NCBI GenBank assembly: GCA_016936615.1
Contig: JAFGXN010000131.1
Location: 1 to 60,169 of the forward strand
DNA from: Spirochaetales bacterium
GTDB lineage: Bacteria; Spirochaetota; Spirochaetia; JAFGXN01
Direction: 5' to 3'
DNA length: 60,169 nt
Below the pieces are notes generated by a model. The model saw nothing but the letters and a program-made list of their open reading frames with translations, was not told the DNA's origin and ran no database searches. Made by a program: the position numbers and the translations under genes. This document shows positions 44,546 through 52,365 of the stretch, piece by piece; within the stretch, counting starts at the first letter, position 1; each line of letters starts with the position of its first letter.

Positions 44546-45288
44546 AACAATTTGTTCTAAAATTCGAGTGCGAACAACCTAAAGGCACCTTCTCACTGAC
44601 ACGAAGAGAGTATAACTATCTGATAAATGTGAGAAGGATGCAAAAAGGCGACAAGATAAAGGCTCTTGACCAAAAGAATCAAGAGCTAGCACTCGAAATT
44701 CTCTCTATAGATGACCAAGAAGCTCTATGCAGCTGGGAAATTATCAAAAAAGAGATAGTCCAACCAGAGATTGAGAAGATTATGATTTTTTCTCTACTAA
44801 AAGGCAAAAAAAACGAACAAGTAATACGGCAAGCTGTCGAGACCGGAGTAACAAAGATAATTCCAGTAGTTTCGAGATACTCAATCTCACAACCTGAGCG
44901 CAAAGATCTTGAGAAAAAACAAGAAAAATGGGAAACAGTGATAACTGAAGCAGTCCAACAATCTGGCCGGCCTGATATTCCAACCATTGAGGCTATCATC
45001 CCGATCGAGAAAATCAAAGATTTTCTCAATTTTGACCATACAGCCCTGTTTTTTCACCAAGAAAAGCTTGAAGAAATCCCAATATCAAGTAAAATAACAG
45101 CAGGCAGACCAACTGTCTTTGCGATCGGTCCTGAAGGCGGATTTTCAGAAGATGAGATAGAGATGTTCTTGAACCTCGGATTTATCCCAACTTTTTTGCA
45201 AACACCAGTGATGAGAGCAGAGACTGCAGCAGTTGCAGCCTCAATAATGATAACAACAATTGCATCGGAGACGAAAAGTGGAAAATAA
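44542..45288 (+). CDS. rsmE: 16S rRNA m3U1498 methyltransferase
   Basis: A 248-residue SPOUT-class methyltransferase acting on 16S rRNA in the assembled small subunit. The N-terminal PUA-like part contains NVRRMQKGDKI. The knotted SAM-binding domain carries KNEQVIRQAVETGVTKIIPV, ESEQ-like ITEAVQQSGRPDIP, and the C-terminal signature AIGPEGGFSEDEIEMF and TPVMRAETAAVAA. The length is normal. It overlaps ctp by four bases (ATGA) and the next gene starts inside its end, so translation is coupled along the operon. Confidence 0.95.
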   Translation: MKQFVLKFECEQPKGTFSLTRREYNYLINVRRMQKGDKIKALDQKNQELALEILSIDDQEALCSWEIIKKEIVQPEIEKIMIFSLLKGKKNEQVIRQAVETGVTKIIPVVSRYSISQPERKDLEKKQEKWETVITEAVQQSGRPDIPTIEAIIPIEKIKDFLNFDHTALFFHQEKLEEIPISSKITAGRPTVFAIGPEGGFSEDEIEMFLNLGFIPTFLQTPVMRAETAAVAASIMITTIASETKSGK

Positions 45289-46012
45289 CTCAAACACAAA
45301 CGAATTTAACACAGGCATAATTAAGATAACAAATATAGCAGAGATGGAGTTCAAGAAATTCATATTATCGAAGATTGAGAGCAATACGAGATTTTCCTGT
45401 ATATTTTTAGACTCCTCAACAATAACACGAGCAATGTTCAGCAAGAAGTACAGAGATTTTGTTAACAGTTGCGATTTAGTAATTCCAACAACTCAGATTG
45501 TGAAGATGATAAACAAAAAAGTACCAATTGAGACCTACTCAGAATTTGACTTTTGTATCAAGGCCCTTGCCACAGCAGAGGAGAAACGAAAATCGTCGTT
45601 TATCCTAGGCGGAGACAAGCTAACCATCAAGAAGGCCTACAACAATCTATGCTCAACCTTCCCAGATTTGAAGGTTCTCGGAATGTACAAAGGCAACCTG
45701 AGCAACAAAGAAGAAGCCCACACAATCCTCGCAATCAAAAAGGCAGCACCGACAATCCTGATAGCAGGAAAGAGCCTTCCCAAGAATGAAAAATGGCTAC
45801 AACTACACAAAGAAGAGTTCAATCCCGGCATTTTCATATACACCCCAGAGACCTTCTCAATAATGACTGGGGAACGAAGCAACAAAGCAAAGAAAAAAAA
45901 CAAATTCATCCTCAGCATGAAATACTTAATTCTGCCTCATCTCTGGGTCAAAGGGCTAATCTTACTGATTTTCCTAGCCAAAGCAAAGAAATTTATCAAG
46001 AAAGGGTGTTGA
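45278..46012 (+). CDS. WecG/TagA/CpsF-type glycosyltransferase, active site altered
   Basis: I place the start at the GTG at 45278, seven bases after CGGAG, rather than the TTG of the track. The product has about 244 residues and overlaps rsmE. It resembles GT26 enzymes, which transfer N-acetylmannosaminyl or similar sugars to lipid-linked intermediates. Matching segments are FILGGDKLTIKKAYNNL, VLGMYKGNLS, ILIAGKSLPKNEKWL and FIYTPETFSIMTGE. The usual segment ADxxxPDGxGxV appears here as CDLVIPTTQIVKM, so the catalytic-type Asp-Gly is missing. GSPKQE is likewise changed to SLPKNE. It may be a diverged or non-catalytic member. A basic C-terminal tail could contact the membrane. Confidence 0.7.
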   Translation: MENNSNTNEFNTGIIKITNIAEMEFKKFILSKIESNTRFSCIFLDSSTITRAMFSKKYRDFVNSCDLVIPTTQIVKMINKKVPIETYSEFDFCIKALATAEEKRKSSFILGGDKLTIKKAYNNLCSTFPDLKVLGMYKGNLSNKEEAHTILAIKKAAPTILIAGKSLPKNEKWLQLHKEEFNPGIFIYTPETFSIMTGERSNKAKKKNKFILSMKYLILPHLWVKGLILLIFLAKAKKFIKKGC

Positions 46013-46013
46013 A

Positions 46014-46667
46014 ATGAAAGCAAAAGGAATAATATTTGACTTCAATGGAACAATGTTCTGGGATTCTGAATACCAGATATCAGCATGGGATAAGTATTTA
46101 GCGAAAAATAAATTACAAATGACAGCGTCTGAAAAAGAAGAATATATCCATGGAAGGAATTGCAGAGATACATTTGAATTTCTTTTCAAGCGAACAATTT
46201 CTGACAACGAGCTAGATTATTTAATAGAACAAAAAGAGATAATCTATAGAAATGAATGCATGAAACACAAAATGATACTAGCTCCAGGCTTAGAATCTCT
46301 CCTAATATTTTTAAAAGATAATGATATAAAAATTGCTATCGCAACTGCAGCTGGCAAAAAGAATGTCGAATTCTTTATCGAAAAATTTAATTTACTGAAT
46401 TTTTTTGAAAGAAAAAACATAATATATGATGACGGAAAAATTAAAGGAAAACCACACCCAGATCTATTTAACAAGGCTGCCGAATCTCTCAACATCTGTA
46501 AGAACGAAATAATTATCTTCGAAGATTCAAAATCTGGAATTGAAGCTGCTAGAAAATCTGGCGCAGGTAAAATAATAGTTGTGAACTCAGCTAGAGTAAA
46601 TTTTAAGACAGAAGATTTAGAAACTATAAATGATTTTAACCAATTCGATAGGAATTTGGTTATATAA
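46014..46667 (+). CDS. HAD-superfamily hydrolase, beta-phosphoglucomutase-like
   Basis: A 217-residue cytoplasmic HAD enzyme with a helical cap. Motif I is FDFNGTMFWDSE, so the nucleophile Asp9 is present but the usual second Asp (the acid/base) is Asn. Motif II is the Thr in IAIATAAGKKN, motif III the Lys in GKIKGKPHPDLF, and motif IV EDSKSGIEAARKSGAG. This layout fits phosphatases or phosphomutases of the PGMB group. The Asn form also occurs in other HAD proteins and probably slows phosphate release or changes the substrate. It starts one base after the previous stop and ends the ctp operon. The substrate is unknown. Confidence 0.85.
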   Translation: MKAKGIIFDFNGTMFWDSEYQISAWDKYLAKNKLQMTASEKEEYIHGRNCRDTFEFLFKRTISDNELDYLIEQKEIIYRNECMKHKMILAPGLESLLIFLKDNDIKIAIATAAGKKNVEFFIEKFNLLNFFERKNIIYDDGKIKGKPHPDLFNKAAESLNICKNEIIIFEDSKSGIEAARKSGAGKIIVVNSARVNFKTEDLETINDFNQFDRNLVI

Positions 46668-46763
46668 GCTAAAGATTCAAGGATTTTCACGCTAAAACTC
46701 TGTCAAGCGCAAGCGAAATTGTCTTTAATATGTTGTTCTTAATTTGAATTAAGAAAGAAGAGG

Positions 46764-47096
46764 TTGAATCGCCCGCTACGCTCGATTAACACAGATGAAC
46801 GCAGATAATATGGGAGAGGTTTTTGTAGGTATGTTTTGCCACCTATGTTTTAATGGTAATTTGTTGCCTTTTGATTTACCTATGTTTTTTGTGAAAAATA
46901 CCCAGAGCAAGCCTTGGGTCTTAAATGCAGCAAAATCTCTTATTTTTTTAATCAGCCAAACAACATTTCTTCTCAACCCTGATTGTCCTGCTTAGCAGTG
47001 AGTACACTGCCCTGGCAGGACGTATTAGTTCATTCTGAACTAATCCCCTGCGTTAATCTGCGTCCATCTAGCAGCGAAGCTGCGGGCGGTTAAAAT
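46764..47096. mobile_element. MITE-like element with imperfect terminal inverted repeats
   Basis: The left end contains GCCCGC then AGATGAACGCAGATAA. The right end, read on the other strand, contains GCCCGC then AGATGGACGCAGATTAA. The ends are thus inverted copies about 45 bases long with small gaps, enclosing about 240 bases. The interior has open frames of only 66 codons on both strands, with no recognisable protein, and one palindromic repeat unit. There is no transposase. It is probably a non-autonomous or decayed mobile element. Confidence 0.5.
46986..47043. repeat. Distant copy of the palindromic intergenic repeat
   Basis: The sequence runs TCCTGCTTAGCAGTG, then TACACTGCCCTGGCAGG, then TTAGTTC-ATTCT-GAACTAA. 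The same three blocks in the same order form the unit at about 35608-35668 (with TTGGCAGTG and GAGTTC-ATTCT-GAACTC). Compensatory change in the last stem (TTAG/CTAA versus TGAG/CTCA) suggests the folded form is kept. Confidence 0.8.
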
Positions 47097-47175
47097 CTCT
47101 TCTAAAAAACTATTATAACACATAAGACATTTTCCCTTTCGTTAGACAATAACATAAATTTTCACATTAAAACTC

Positions 47176-47205
47176 TTGACAAAACCTTAAAATTAGAACT
47201 AAACT
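47176..47205 (+). promoter_or_regulatory. Promoter of the second TetR gene
   Basis: A consensus TTGACA (47176-47181), 18 bases, TAAACT (47200-47205). AAGGAAG precedes the ATG at 47225. Confidence 0.6.
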
Positions 47206-47224
47206 CAACTAAGGAAGTTAGGCT

Positions 47225-47839
47225 ATGCAAACAAAAAAAGACAAGACTTACTCATCAATAATGATCACAGCTAGACAAGAATTTCTCAAGAACGGGTTCA
47301 AGCAATCCAGCATGAGAACTATTGCGGAGAAGGCAGAGGTTGGACTTAGTAATATCTACAACTACTTTGCAAACAAGGATCAGATCTTTGAAGAGATCCT
47401 TGCGCCAGCCATCAGAGAGTTAAAATATCTGCAAAATCAACACAACTGCGAAGAGAATCTAAGCATAGATATCTTCACTTCAATAGAATGCCTTGAAAAG
47501 CAGACAAAAACCTATGCAGATTTGATAACAAGGTACAAAGATGAGATAAATCTTCTTTTTTATGGTGCAAACAGCTCTAAACTTGAAAATTTCAAAGAAG
47601 AATACATTAACAACCACACGAAGATTGGGCTTGAATACATGACCTTGATGAAAGAGAAATTTCCGGAGCTAAACATCGAGGTTACAGACTTTTTTATTCA
47701 TACAATGAGCTCTTGGTGGATAGGAATAATGGGCGAACTAGCAATGCACGATCTTAGCAGCGAGGAACTTGAGAAGTTCATATACGAATACCTTGAATTC
47801 TCAACTGCTGGCTGGAAAAAAGTGATGAATGTTAAATAA
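47225..47839 (+). CDS. TetR-family regulator of the ABC exporter
   Basis: A 204-residue TetR-type protein. The N-terminal HTH is at about residues 10-58 (MITARQEFLKNGFKQSSMRTIAEKAEVGLSNIYNYFANKDQIF split by its turns). The C-terminal helical domain includes FIHTMSSWWIGIMGELAMHD. It lies 48 bases upstream of two ABC transporter genes in the same orientation, and a palindrome lies between them. It probably senses the transported compound or a related drug and represses the transporter operon. Confidence 0.9.
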   Translation: MQTKKDKTYSSIMITARQEFLKNGFKQSSMRTIAEKAEVGLSNIYNYFANKDQIFEEILAPAIRELKYLQNQHNCEENLSIDIFTSIECLEKQTKTYADLITRYKDEINLLFYGANSSKLENFKEEYINNHTKIGLEYMTLMKEKFPELNIEVTDFFIHTMSSWWIGIMGELAMHDLSSEELEKFIYEYLEFSTAGWKKVMNVK

Positions 47840-47847
47840 TTTTTTTT

Positions 47848-47868
47848 GAACAAAACTGAACAATGTTC
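47848..47868. promoter_or_regulatory. Palindrome upstream of the ABC transporter genes
   Basis: GAACA is followed ten bases later by GAACA-A-TGTTC (47858-47868), a perfect 5-bp inverted repeat directly upstream of the AGGAGG of the first ABC gene. It is an operator candidate for the adjacent TetR protein. Confidence 0.4.
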
Positions 47869-47887
47869 TTTTTTAGGAGGTTAATAC

Positions 47888-49657
47888 ATGGGTACTTTGA
47901 AAAAATTACAAAAGTACATGGAGGGCAGAAAAATATTACTGCCCGGGGCGATAATTCTATCAGCAATAAGCACCTTAACAGGGATGCTACCATTCATATT
48001 CATTTGGTTGATTGTCAAGGAATTATTCGCATCGCAAAATGAATTCTCTCTAGGGCTTGTGAATACATATGCTTGGGCTGCATTGGCAACTGCTGTCGGA
48101 GGAGTTATTCTCTACTTCGTGGCTCTATCACTTTCACATCTTGCTGCCTTCAGAGTCGAAGTAACAATGCGCCGCAAGGCAATGGAAAGGGTAATAAGCA
48201 TGCCACTCGGCTTCTTCGACAACAACACAAGCGGAAAAATTCGGAAGATAATCGATGAAGACGCAAGCATCACTCACACCTTTCTCGCTCATCAACTACC
48301 TGACCTCGCAGGAACAATATTGATGCCACTTGTCTCATTGACTCTGATTCTCGTAGTTGATTGGCAACTCGGGCTAGCTTGCCTTATCCCAATAGTTGTA
48401 TCCACAGCTTTAATGGGATTTATGATGGGGAAAAAAGGTCAACACTTCATGAAGCAATATATGACTTCGCTTGAAGAGATGAACAACGAGGCAGTAGAAT
48501 ATGTCAGAGGGATTCCAGTAGTGAAAGTCTTTCAACAGACTGTCTTCTCTTTCAAAAGTTTCTACAACAGCATAATCAGATACAAAGAGATGGTATCAAG
48601 CTACACCCACATGTGGGAAAAACCAATGTCTGCCTATACTGAAATAATTCACAGCTTCGCATACATCTTAATCCCATTTTCAATCTTGATTATTGGAAAA
48701 ACTGGGGATTATGCAGGCATAATAACTAATCTTTTACTCTATCTTCTTGTAACACCTGTATTTGCTCAATCAATTATGAAATCGATGTACCTTAATCAAG
48801 CACTTGGACAGGCATCAGAGGCAATAAACCGAAGCGAGAACCTTACAAAAGATTACAAGCCGCTTGCCACTTCAAACAAAAGAGAAATCTCCAATCACGA
48901 TATTACATTTGAAGCTGTCTCCTTCGCCTACCCTGGTACAGACAAAAAGGCAGTGGATAATGTTAGTTTTTCTATGAAAAAAGGGCAAAAATTCGCACTT
49001 GTCGGTCCTTCTGGTAGCGGCAAGACTACTGTGGCTCGACTACTACCAAGATTCCGCGAAATAGACAAAGGATCAATCAAAATTGGAGGAATAGATCTAA
49101 ATGAGATTGGGCAGGATGAGTTAATGAAAAACATCTCATTTGTCTTTCAGAATACCAAACTTTTTCGACGCTCACTTCTTGAAAATATCAAATACGGCAA
49201 TGAAAACGCATCAATGCAAGATATCAAAAAGGCGCTCGAGCTTGCTCAATGCAACGAATTTATCAGCAGGCTGCCTAATGGGCTAGAGACAAAGATAGGG
49301 GTAGATGGAACCTACTTATCAGGCGGAGAACAACAGAGAATTGCTCTAGCTAGGGCAATCCTCAAGGATGCACCAATAATTGTCCTCGATGAGGCGACTG
49401 CATTCGCAGATCCAGAAAACGAACACTTGATCCACAAGGCTTTACAAAAATTAACAGAAGGAAAGACTGTGTTGATGATTGCTCACCGACTATCAAGCAT
49501 CACAGATGTCGATTCAATTATTGTTCTCAACGACGGAAAGATTGCAGAACAAGGTACACACCAACAACTTCTAGCTCAAAATGGTATTTACACAAAAATG
49601 TGGAGAGAATATCAAAAATCTATCAAATGGACAATCTCAAAGGAGTCAGTATGTTAA
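47888..49657 (+). CDS. ABC exporter half-transporter, subunit 1
   Basis: A 589-residue half-transporter: six transmembrane helices (about residues 15-310) fused to an ATPase domain. Walker A is GPSGSGKTT, the Q loop is FVFQNTKLF, the signature is LSGGEQQRIALARAI, and Walker B with its Glu is IIVLDEATAFADPENE, followed by the H-loop IAHRLSS. The ATAFADPE wording resembles YbtP/IrtA-type transporters, which are often found as TetR-ABC-ABC sets in anaerobes. AGGAGG precedes the ATG. The second subunit starts seven bases inside its end, so the two probably form a heterodimer. The substrate could be a siderophore-like metal chelate, peptide or drug; the sequence does not decide. Confidence 0.92.
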   Translation: MGTLKKLQKYMEGRKILLPGAIILSAISTLTGMLPFIFIWLIVKELFASQNEFSLGLVNTYAWAALATAVGGVILYFVALSLSHLAAFRVEVTMRRKAMERVISMPLGFFDNNTSGKIRKIIDEDASITHTFLAHQLPDLAGTILMPLVSLTLILVVDWQLGLACLIPIVVSTALMGFMMGKKGQHFMKQYMTSLEEMNNEAVEYVRGIPVVKVFQQTVFSFKSFYNSIIRYKEMVSSYTHMWEKPMSAYTEIIHSFAYILIPFSILIIGKTGDYAGIITNLLLYLLVTPVFAQSIMKSMYLNQALGQASEAINRSENLTKDYKPLATSNKREISNHDITFEAVSFAYPGTDKKAVDNVSFSMKKGQKFALVGPSGSGKTTVARLLPRFREIDKGSIKIGGIDLNEIGQDELMKNISFVFQNTKLFRRSLLENIKYGNENASMQDIKKALELAQCNEFISRLPNGLETKIGVDGTYLSGGEQQRIALARAILKDAPIIVLDEATAFADPENEHLIHKALQKLTEGKTVLMIAHRLSSITDVDSIIVLNDGKIAEQGTHQQLLAQNGIYTKMWREYQKSIKWTISKESVC

Positions 49658-51387
49658 ATTATATTCAACGCAGACTTGCTCTTTCTAAGAAAGGGGCAAA
49701 AGACTTTGTAAAAGGTACATTTTGGACAACAATACTAAATATAGCCATCATGTTTACAGCTTTTTACACTTTTATTTTCTTAAAGGAGTATATCCCGTCA
49801 ATATTTGCGCCAGACATCGCCCCAGCAAAGGGCGCTGGTTACTTCGCCCTACTAGCACTTGCACTCCTGGTAGTCTCATGGATAATAGCAGTAATCCAAT
49901 ATCGCAGCACCTTCTCTACAATCTATGACGAGAGTGCTAATCGCAGACTTAACCTTGCAGAGAAATTAAGAAAGCTCCCCCTTGCCTTCTTCGGCGAGAA
50001 AAACCTCTCAGATCTAACCTCGACAATAATGGCAGACAGCACAGATCTAGAGCACACATTTTCTCATGCAGTACCTCAGCTTTTTGCATCGATAATCGGC
50101 GTAATCTTAATTGCTATCGGAATGATCTCATACAACTGGCAACTTGGGTTAGCCCTCTTCTGGGTTGTTCCTGTTGCGACACTAATCCTTGTAATTTCGA
50201 AGAAAAAGCAGGGTCGTGGCAACAAGAACATCTATGAAAAAAAACGAGAAGTAACTCAAGAGATCCAAGAAGGGCTCGAGACAATCCAGGAGATAAAGTC
50301 ATATAACAACGAAGCCAAATACATGGCTGGTCTTTCGAAGAAGCTGGATGATTATGAAAAAAACCTCATTAAAGGTGAACTTCTAACTGGTGTTTTTGTA
50401 AATGGGGCTCAAAGTGTGCTGAAATTAGGACTGGCAACTGTAATAATCGCAGGGGCATCTCTCTATGCGGCAGGAAAAGTAGATCTTTTCACCTACTTAA
50501 TCTTCCTTGTCCTTGGCGCTAAGGTCTTTGACCCAGTTAATGAGGTCTTTAACAATCTAGCAGCCCTTTTCTACCTCGACATAAGAATCAACCGAGTGAG
50601 AGAGATGGAAAATCTTCCGATTCAAAGCGGAACAACAGAATTTAATCCAACAAATTACAATATCGAGTTTAGGAATGTAATTTTCTCATACGATAACGAC
50701 AATCAAGTCATACAAGGAATCAATTTTGTAGCAAACCAAGGAGAAGTTACTGCCCTTGTCGGACCTTCTGGTGGAGGAAAGACAACCGCAGCTAAGCTGG
50801 CAGCGAGATTCTGGGATATTGACTCAGGCGAGATCCTAATTGGTGGTCAAGATATCAGCAAGATAGACCCCGAGACCCTACTCAAGCACTTCTCAGTGGT
50901 CTTTCAAGATGTTACACTTTTTAATGCATCGATTTTAGACAATATCAGAATCGGCCGACAAGATGCAACCGACCATCAAGTAATTGAGGCTGCAAAACTT
51001 GCCCAATGCGATGAATTTGTCTCCCAACTACACGACGGCTACAAGACAATCATTGGCGAGAACGGCGACACCCTCTCAGGTGGAGAGAGGCAGCGAATTT
51101 CAATTGCTCGGGCACTACTCAAAGATGCTCCAATTATCCTGCTTGACGAGGCTACTGCTTCGCTTGATGTTGAGAACGAGACTAAGATCCAGCGAGGAAT
51201 CTCCGAGCTTATTCGCAACAAGACAGTTCTAGTAATTGCCCACCGGATGAGGACTGTATCAAATGCAGATCAAGTAGTTGTATTAAAAGATGGAAAAATT
51301 GTAGAATCTGGAAGGCCGCAAGAACTGCGTAGCCGTGATGGAGTCTTTGCGAAGATGGTCAACCGCCAGCTAGCAGAGGTGATCTAA
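49651..51387 (+). CDS. ABC exporter half-transporter, subunit 2
   Basis: The start is the ATG at 49651 (MLNYIQRRLALSK) behind GGAG, inside the last codons of subunit 1; the track ORF adds 17 unsupported residues. The product has 578 residues. Six transmembrane helices are followed by an ATPase with GPSGGGKTT, FSVVFQDVTLF, LSGGERQRISIARAL, IILLDEATASLDVENE and IAHRMRT. Both ATP sites of the heterodimer therefore look catalytically competent. A strong terminator follows. The partner and regulator are the two preceding genes. Confidence 0.92.
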   Translation: MLNYIQRRLALSKKGAKDFVKGTFWTTILNIAIMFTAFYTFIFLKEYIPSIFAPDIAPAKGAGYFALLALALLVVSWIIAVIQYRSTFSTIYDESANRRLNLAEKLRKLPLAFFGEKNLSDLTSTIMADSTDLEHTFSHAVPQLFASIIGVILIAIGMISYNWQLGLALFWVVPVATLILVISKKKQGRGNKNIYEKKREVTQEIQEGLETIQEIKSYNNEAKYMAGLSKKLDDYEKNLIKGELLTGVFVNGAQSVLKLGLATVIIAGASLYAAGKVDLFTYLIFLVLGAKVFDPVNEVFNNLAALFYLDIRINRVREMENLPIQSGTTEFNPTNYNIEFRNVIFSYDNDNQVIQGINFVANQGEVTALVGPSGGGKTTAAKLAARFWDIDSGEILIGGQDISKIDPETLLKHFSVVFQDVTLFNASILDNIRIGRQDATDHQVIEAAKLAQCDEFVSQLHDGYKTIIGENGDTLSGGERQRISIARALLKDAPIILLDEATASLDVENETKIQRGISELIRNKTVLVIAHRMRTVSNADQVVVLKDGKIVESGRPQELRSRDGVFAKMVNRQLAEVI

Positions 51388-51401
51388 CACCGGGAACAGA
51401 G

Positions 51402-51448
51402 CCGCACCCCCGACAACGAAGTAACACTGTCGGGAGATGCGGTTTTTT
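51402..51448 (+). terminator. Terminator of the TetR/ABC operon
   Basis: CCGCA and CCCCGACA pair with TGTCGGGA and TGCGG to give a two-part stem, followed by TTTTTT. Confidence 0.88.
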
Positions 51449-51460
51449 ATATAGAAAAAA

Positions 51461-52273
51461 TTACAATTTACCTACAAAATTAGTTATTAGCTCGGTGAAT
51501 TTCTTGTTCACAGATGCAGCAGTGTCGATAACCTCCTGGTGAGTCAGTCGATGCTCCTGCATTCCTGCCGCCATGTTAGTGATGCAAGAGATTGCACAGA
51601 CTTCAATCCCGCAGGCATTTGCGACAACAGCCTCTGGAACAGTTGACATACCCACGGCAGATGCGCCGAGAACTGAGAATGCGCGGATCTCGGCTGGAGT
51701 CTCATATGTCGGACCGGTTGAATAGGCATATACTCCCTTTTTCAATTTTATCCCAAGCTCAGTTGCTACAGACTCAAGTTTGCGAATCATCTCTGCCTTG
51801 TAGATCTCACTCATGTCTGGGAATCGCTCTGTATATGAATTTTGTTTACCAATCAGGGGATTTTGTAGATTAAAACCTAGATGATCCTCAATCGCCATCA
51901 GATCGCCCTGCTCCACATTGTTCACGCCCCCTGCCGCATTTGTCAATATTAGATGCTGTATGCCGAGTTCTGCCATAATGTAGACTGGCAAGACAACAGA
52001 TTCGACAGGATAACCTTCATAGTAGTGAACACGGCCCTTCATCGCAAGAATAGGAACACCGTTCAATTTCCCGACGACAAAGCGGCCATCATGACCAGCA
52101 ACAGTAGATACCGGAAAGTTAGGAATATCTGAATAATCTAACGAGATCCTATCAGACATTTTCTCCACCAAATTTCCAAGCCCCGATCCTAGAACTATCG
52201 CAGTAGAAGGGATTTTCCCCATTTTCTCCTTGATTAGCTCTGCACAACTTTTAACAATCTCTTTTTTATGCAT
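51461..52273 (-). CDS. punA: Purine nucleoside phosphorylase (trimeric type)
   Basis: The start at 52273 (MHKKEIVKSCAEL) follows GGAGG; the longer track ORF begins upstream of that site. The product has 270 residues. It cleaves inosine and guanosine with phosphate in purine salvage. Landmarks are the phosphate loop GSGLGNL (29-35), RVHYYEGY, LTNAAGGVN, the Glu in GPTYETPAEIRA, VGMSTVPEAVVAN and the base-contacting Asn in CITNMAAGM. The length and motifs are those of the low-molecular-mass trimeric class. The gene has a terminator upstream and stands alone. Confidence 0.95.
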   Translation of the reverse strand: MHKKEIVKSCAELIKEKMGKIPSTAIVLGSGLGNLVEKMSDRISLDYSDIPNFPVSTVAGHDGRFVVGKLNGVPILAMKGRVHYYEGYPVESVVLPVYIMAELGIQHLILTNAAGGVNNVEQGDLMAIEDHLGFNLQNPLIGKQNSYTERFPDMSEIYKAEMIRKLESVATELGIKLKKGVYAYSTGPTYETPAEIRAFSVLGASAVGMSTVPEAVVANACGIEVCAISCITNMAAGMQEHRLTHQEVIDTAASVNKKFTELITNFVGKL

Positions 52274-52291
52274 AAATCCTCCAGAAATAGA

Positions 52292-52322
52292 AAAAAATAA
52301 AAAGCAGGGGACACGCCCCTGC
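52292..52322 (-). terminator. Terminator of the FlgD/OmpA protein gene
   Basis: On the minus strand GCAGGGG-CGTGT-CCCCTGC is followed by TTTTTATTTTTTT. Confidence 0.92.
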
Positions 52323-52365
52323 ATATTTTCAAACTATCTGCTAATCAACATCTCTAAGAGAGCGG

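Larger units (their letters stand above)
46684..47176. repeat. Gene-free gap flanked by near-identical 18-base direct repeats
   Basis: TTTTCACGCTAAAACTCT (46684-46701) recurs as TTTTCACATTAAAACTCT (47159-47176), 16 of 18 bases identical, near both ends of the only gap above 300 bases in the window (46668-47224). The right copy ends in the -35 region of the following tetR gene. The gap also holds a 9-bp inverted repeat (TTCTTAATT/AATTAAGAA, 46736-46755) after the HAD gene and the element described next. No convincing gene is present. Confidence 0.55.

Noticed and set aside
46795-46995. 66-codon ORFs on both strands inside the 46.8-47.0 kb element
   Set aside because: No ribosome binding site fits, the residues look like translated repeat sequence, and both strands are equally open. 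I treat it as non-coding element interior.
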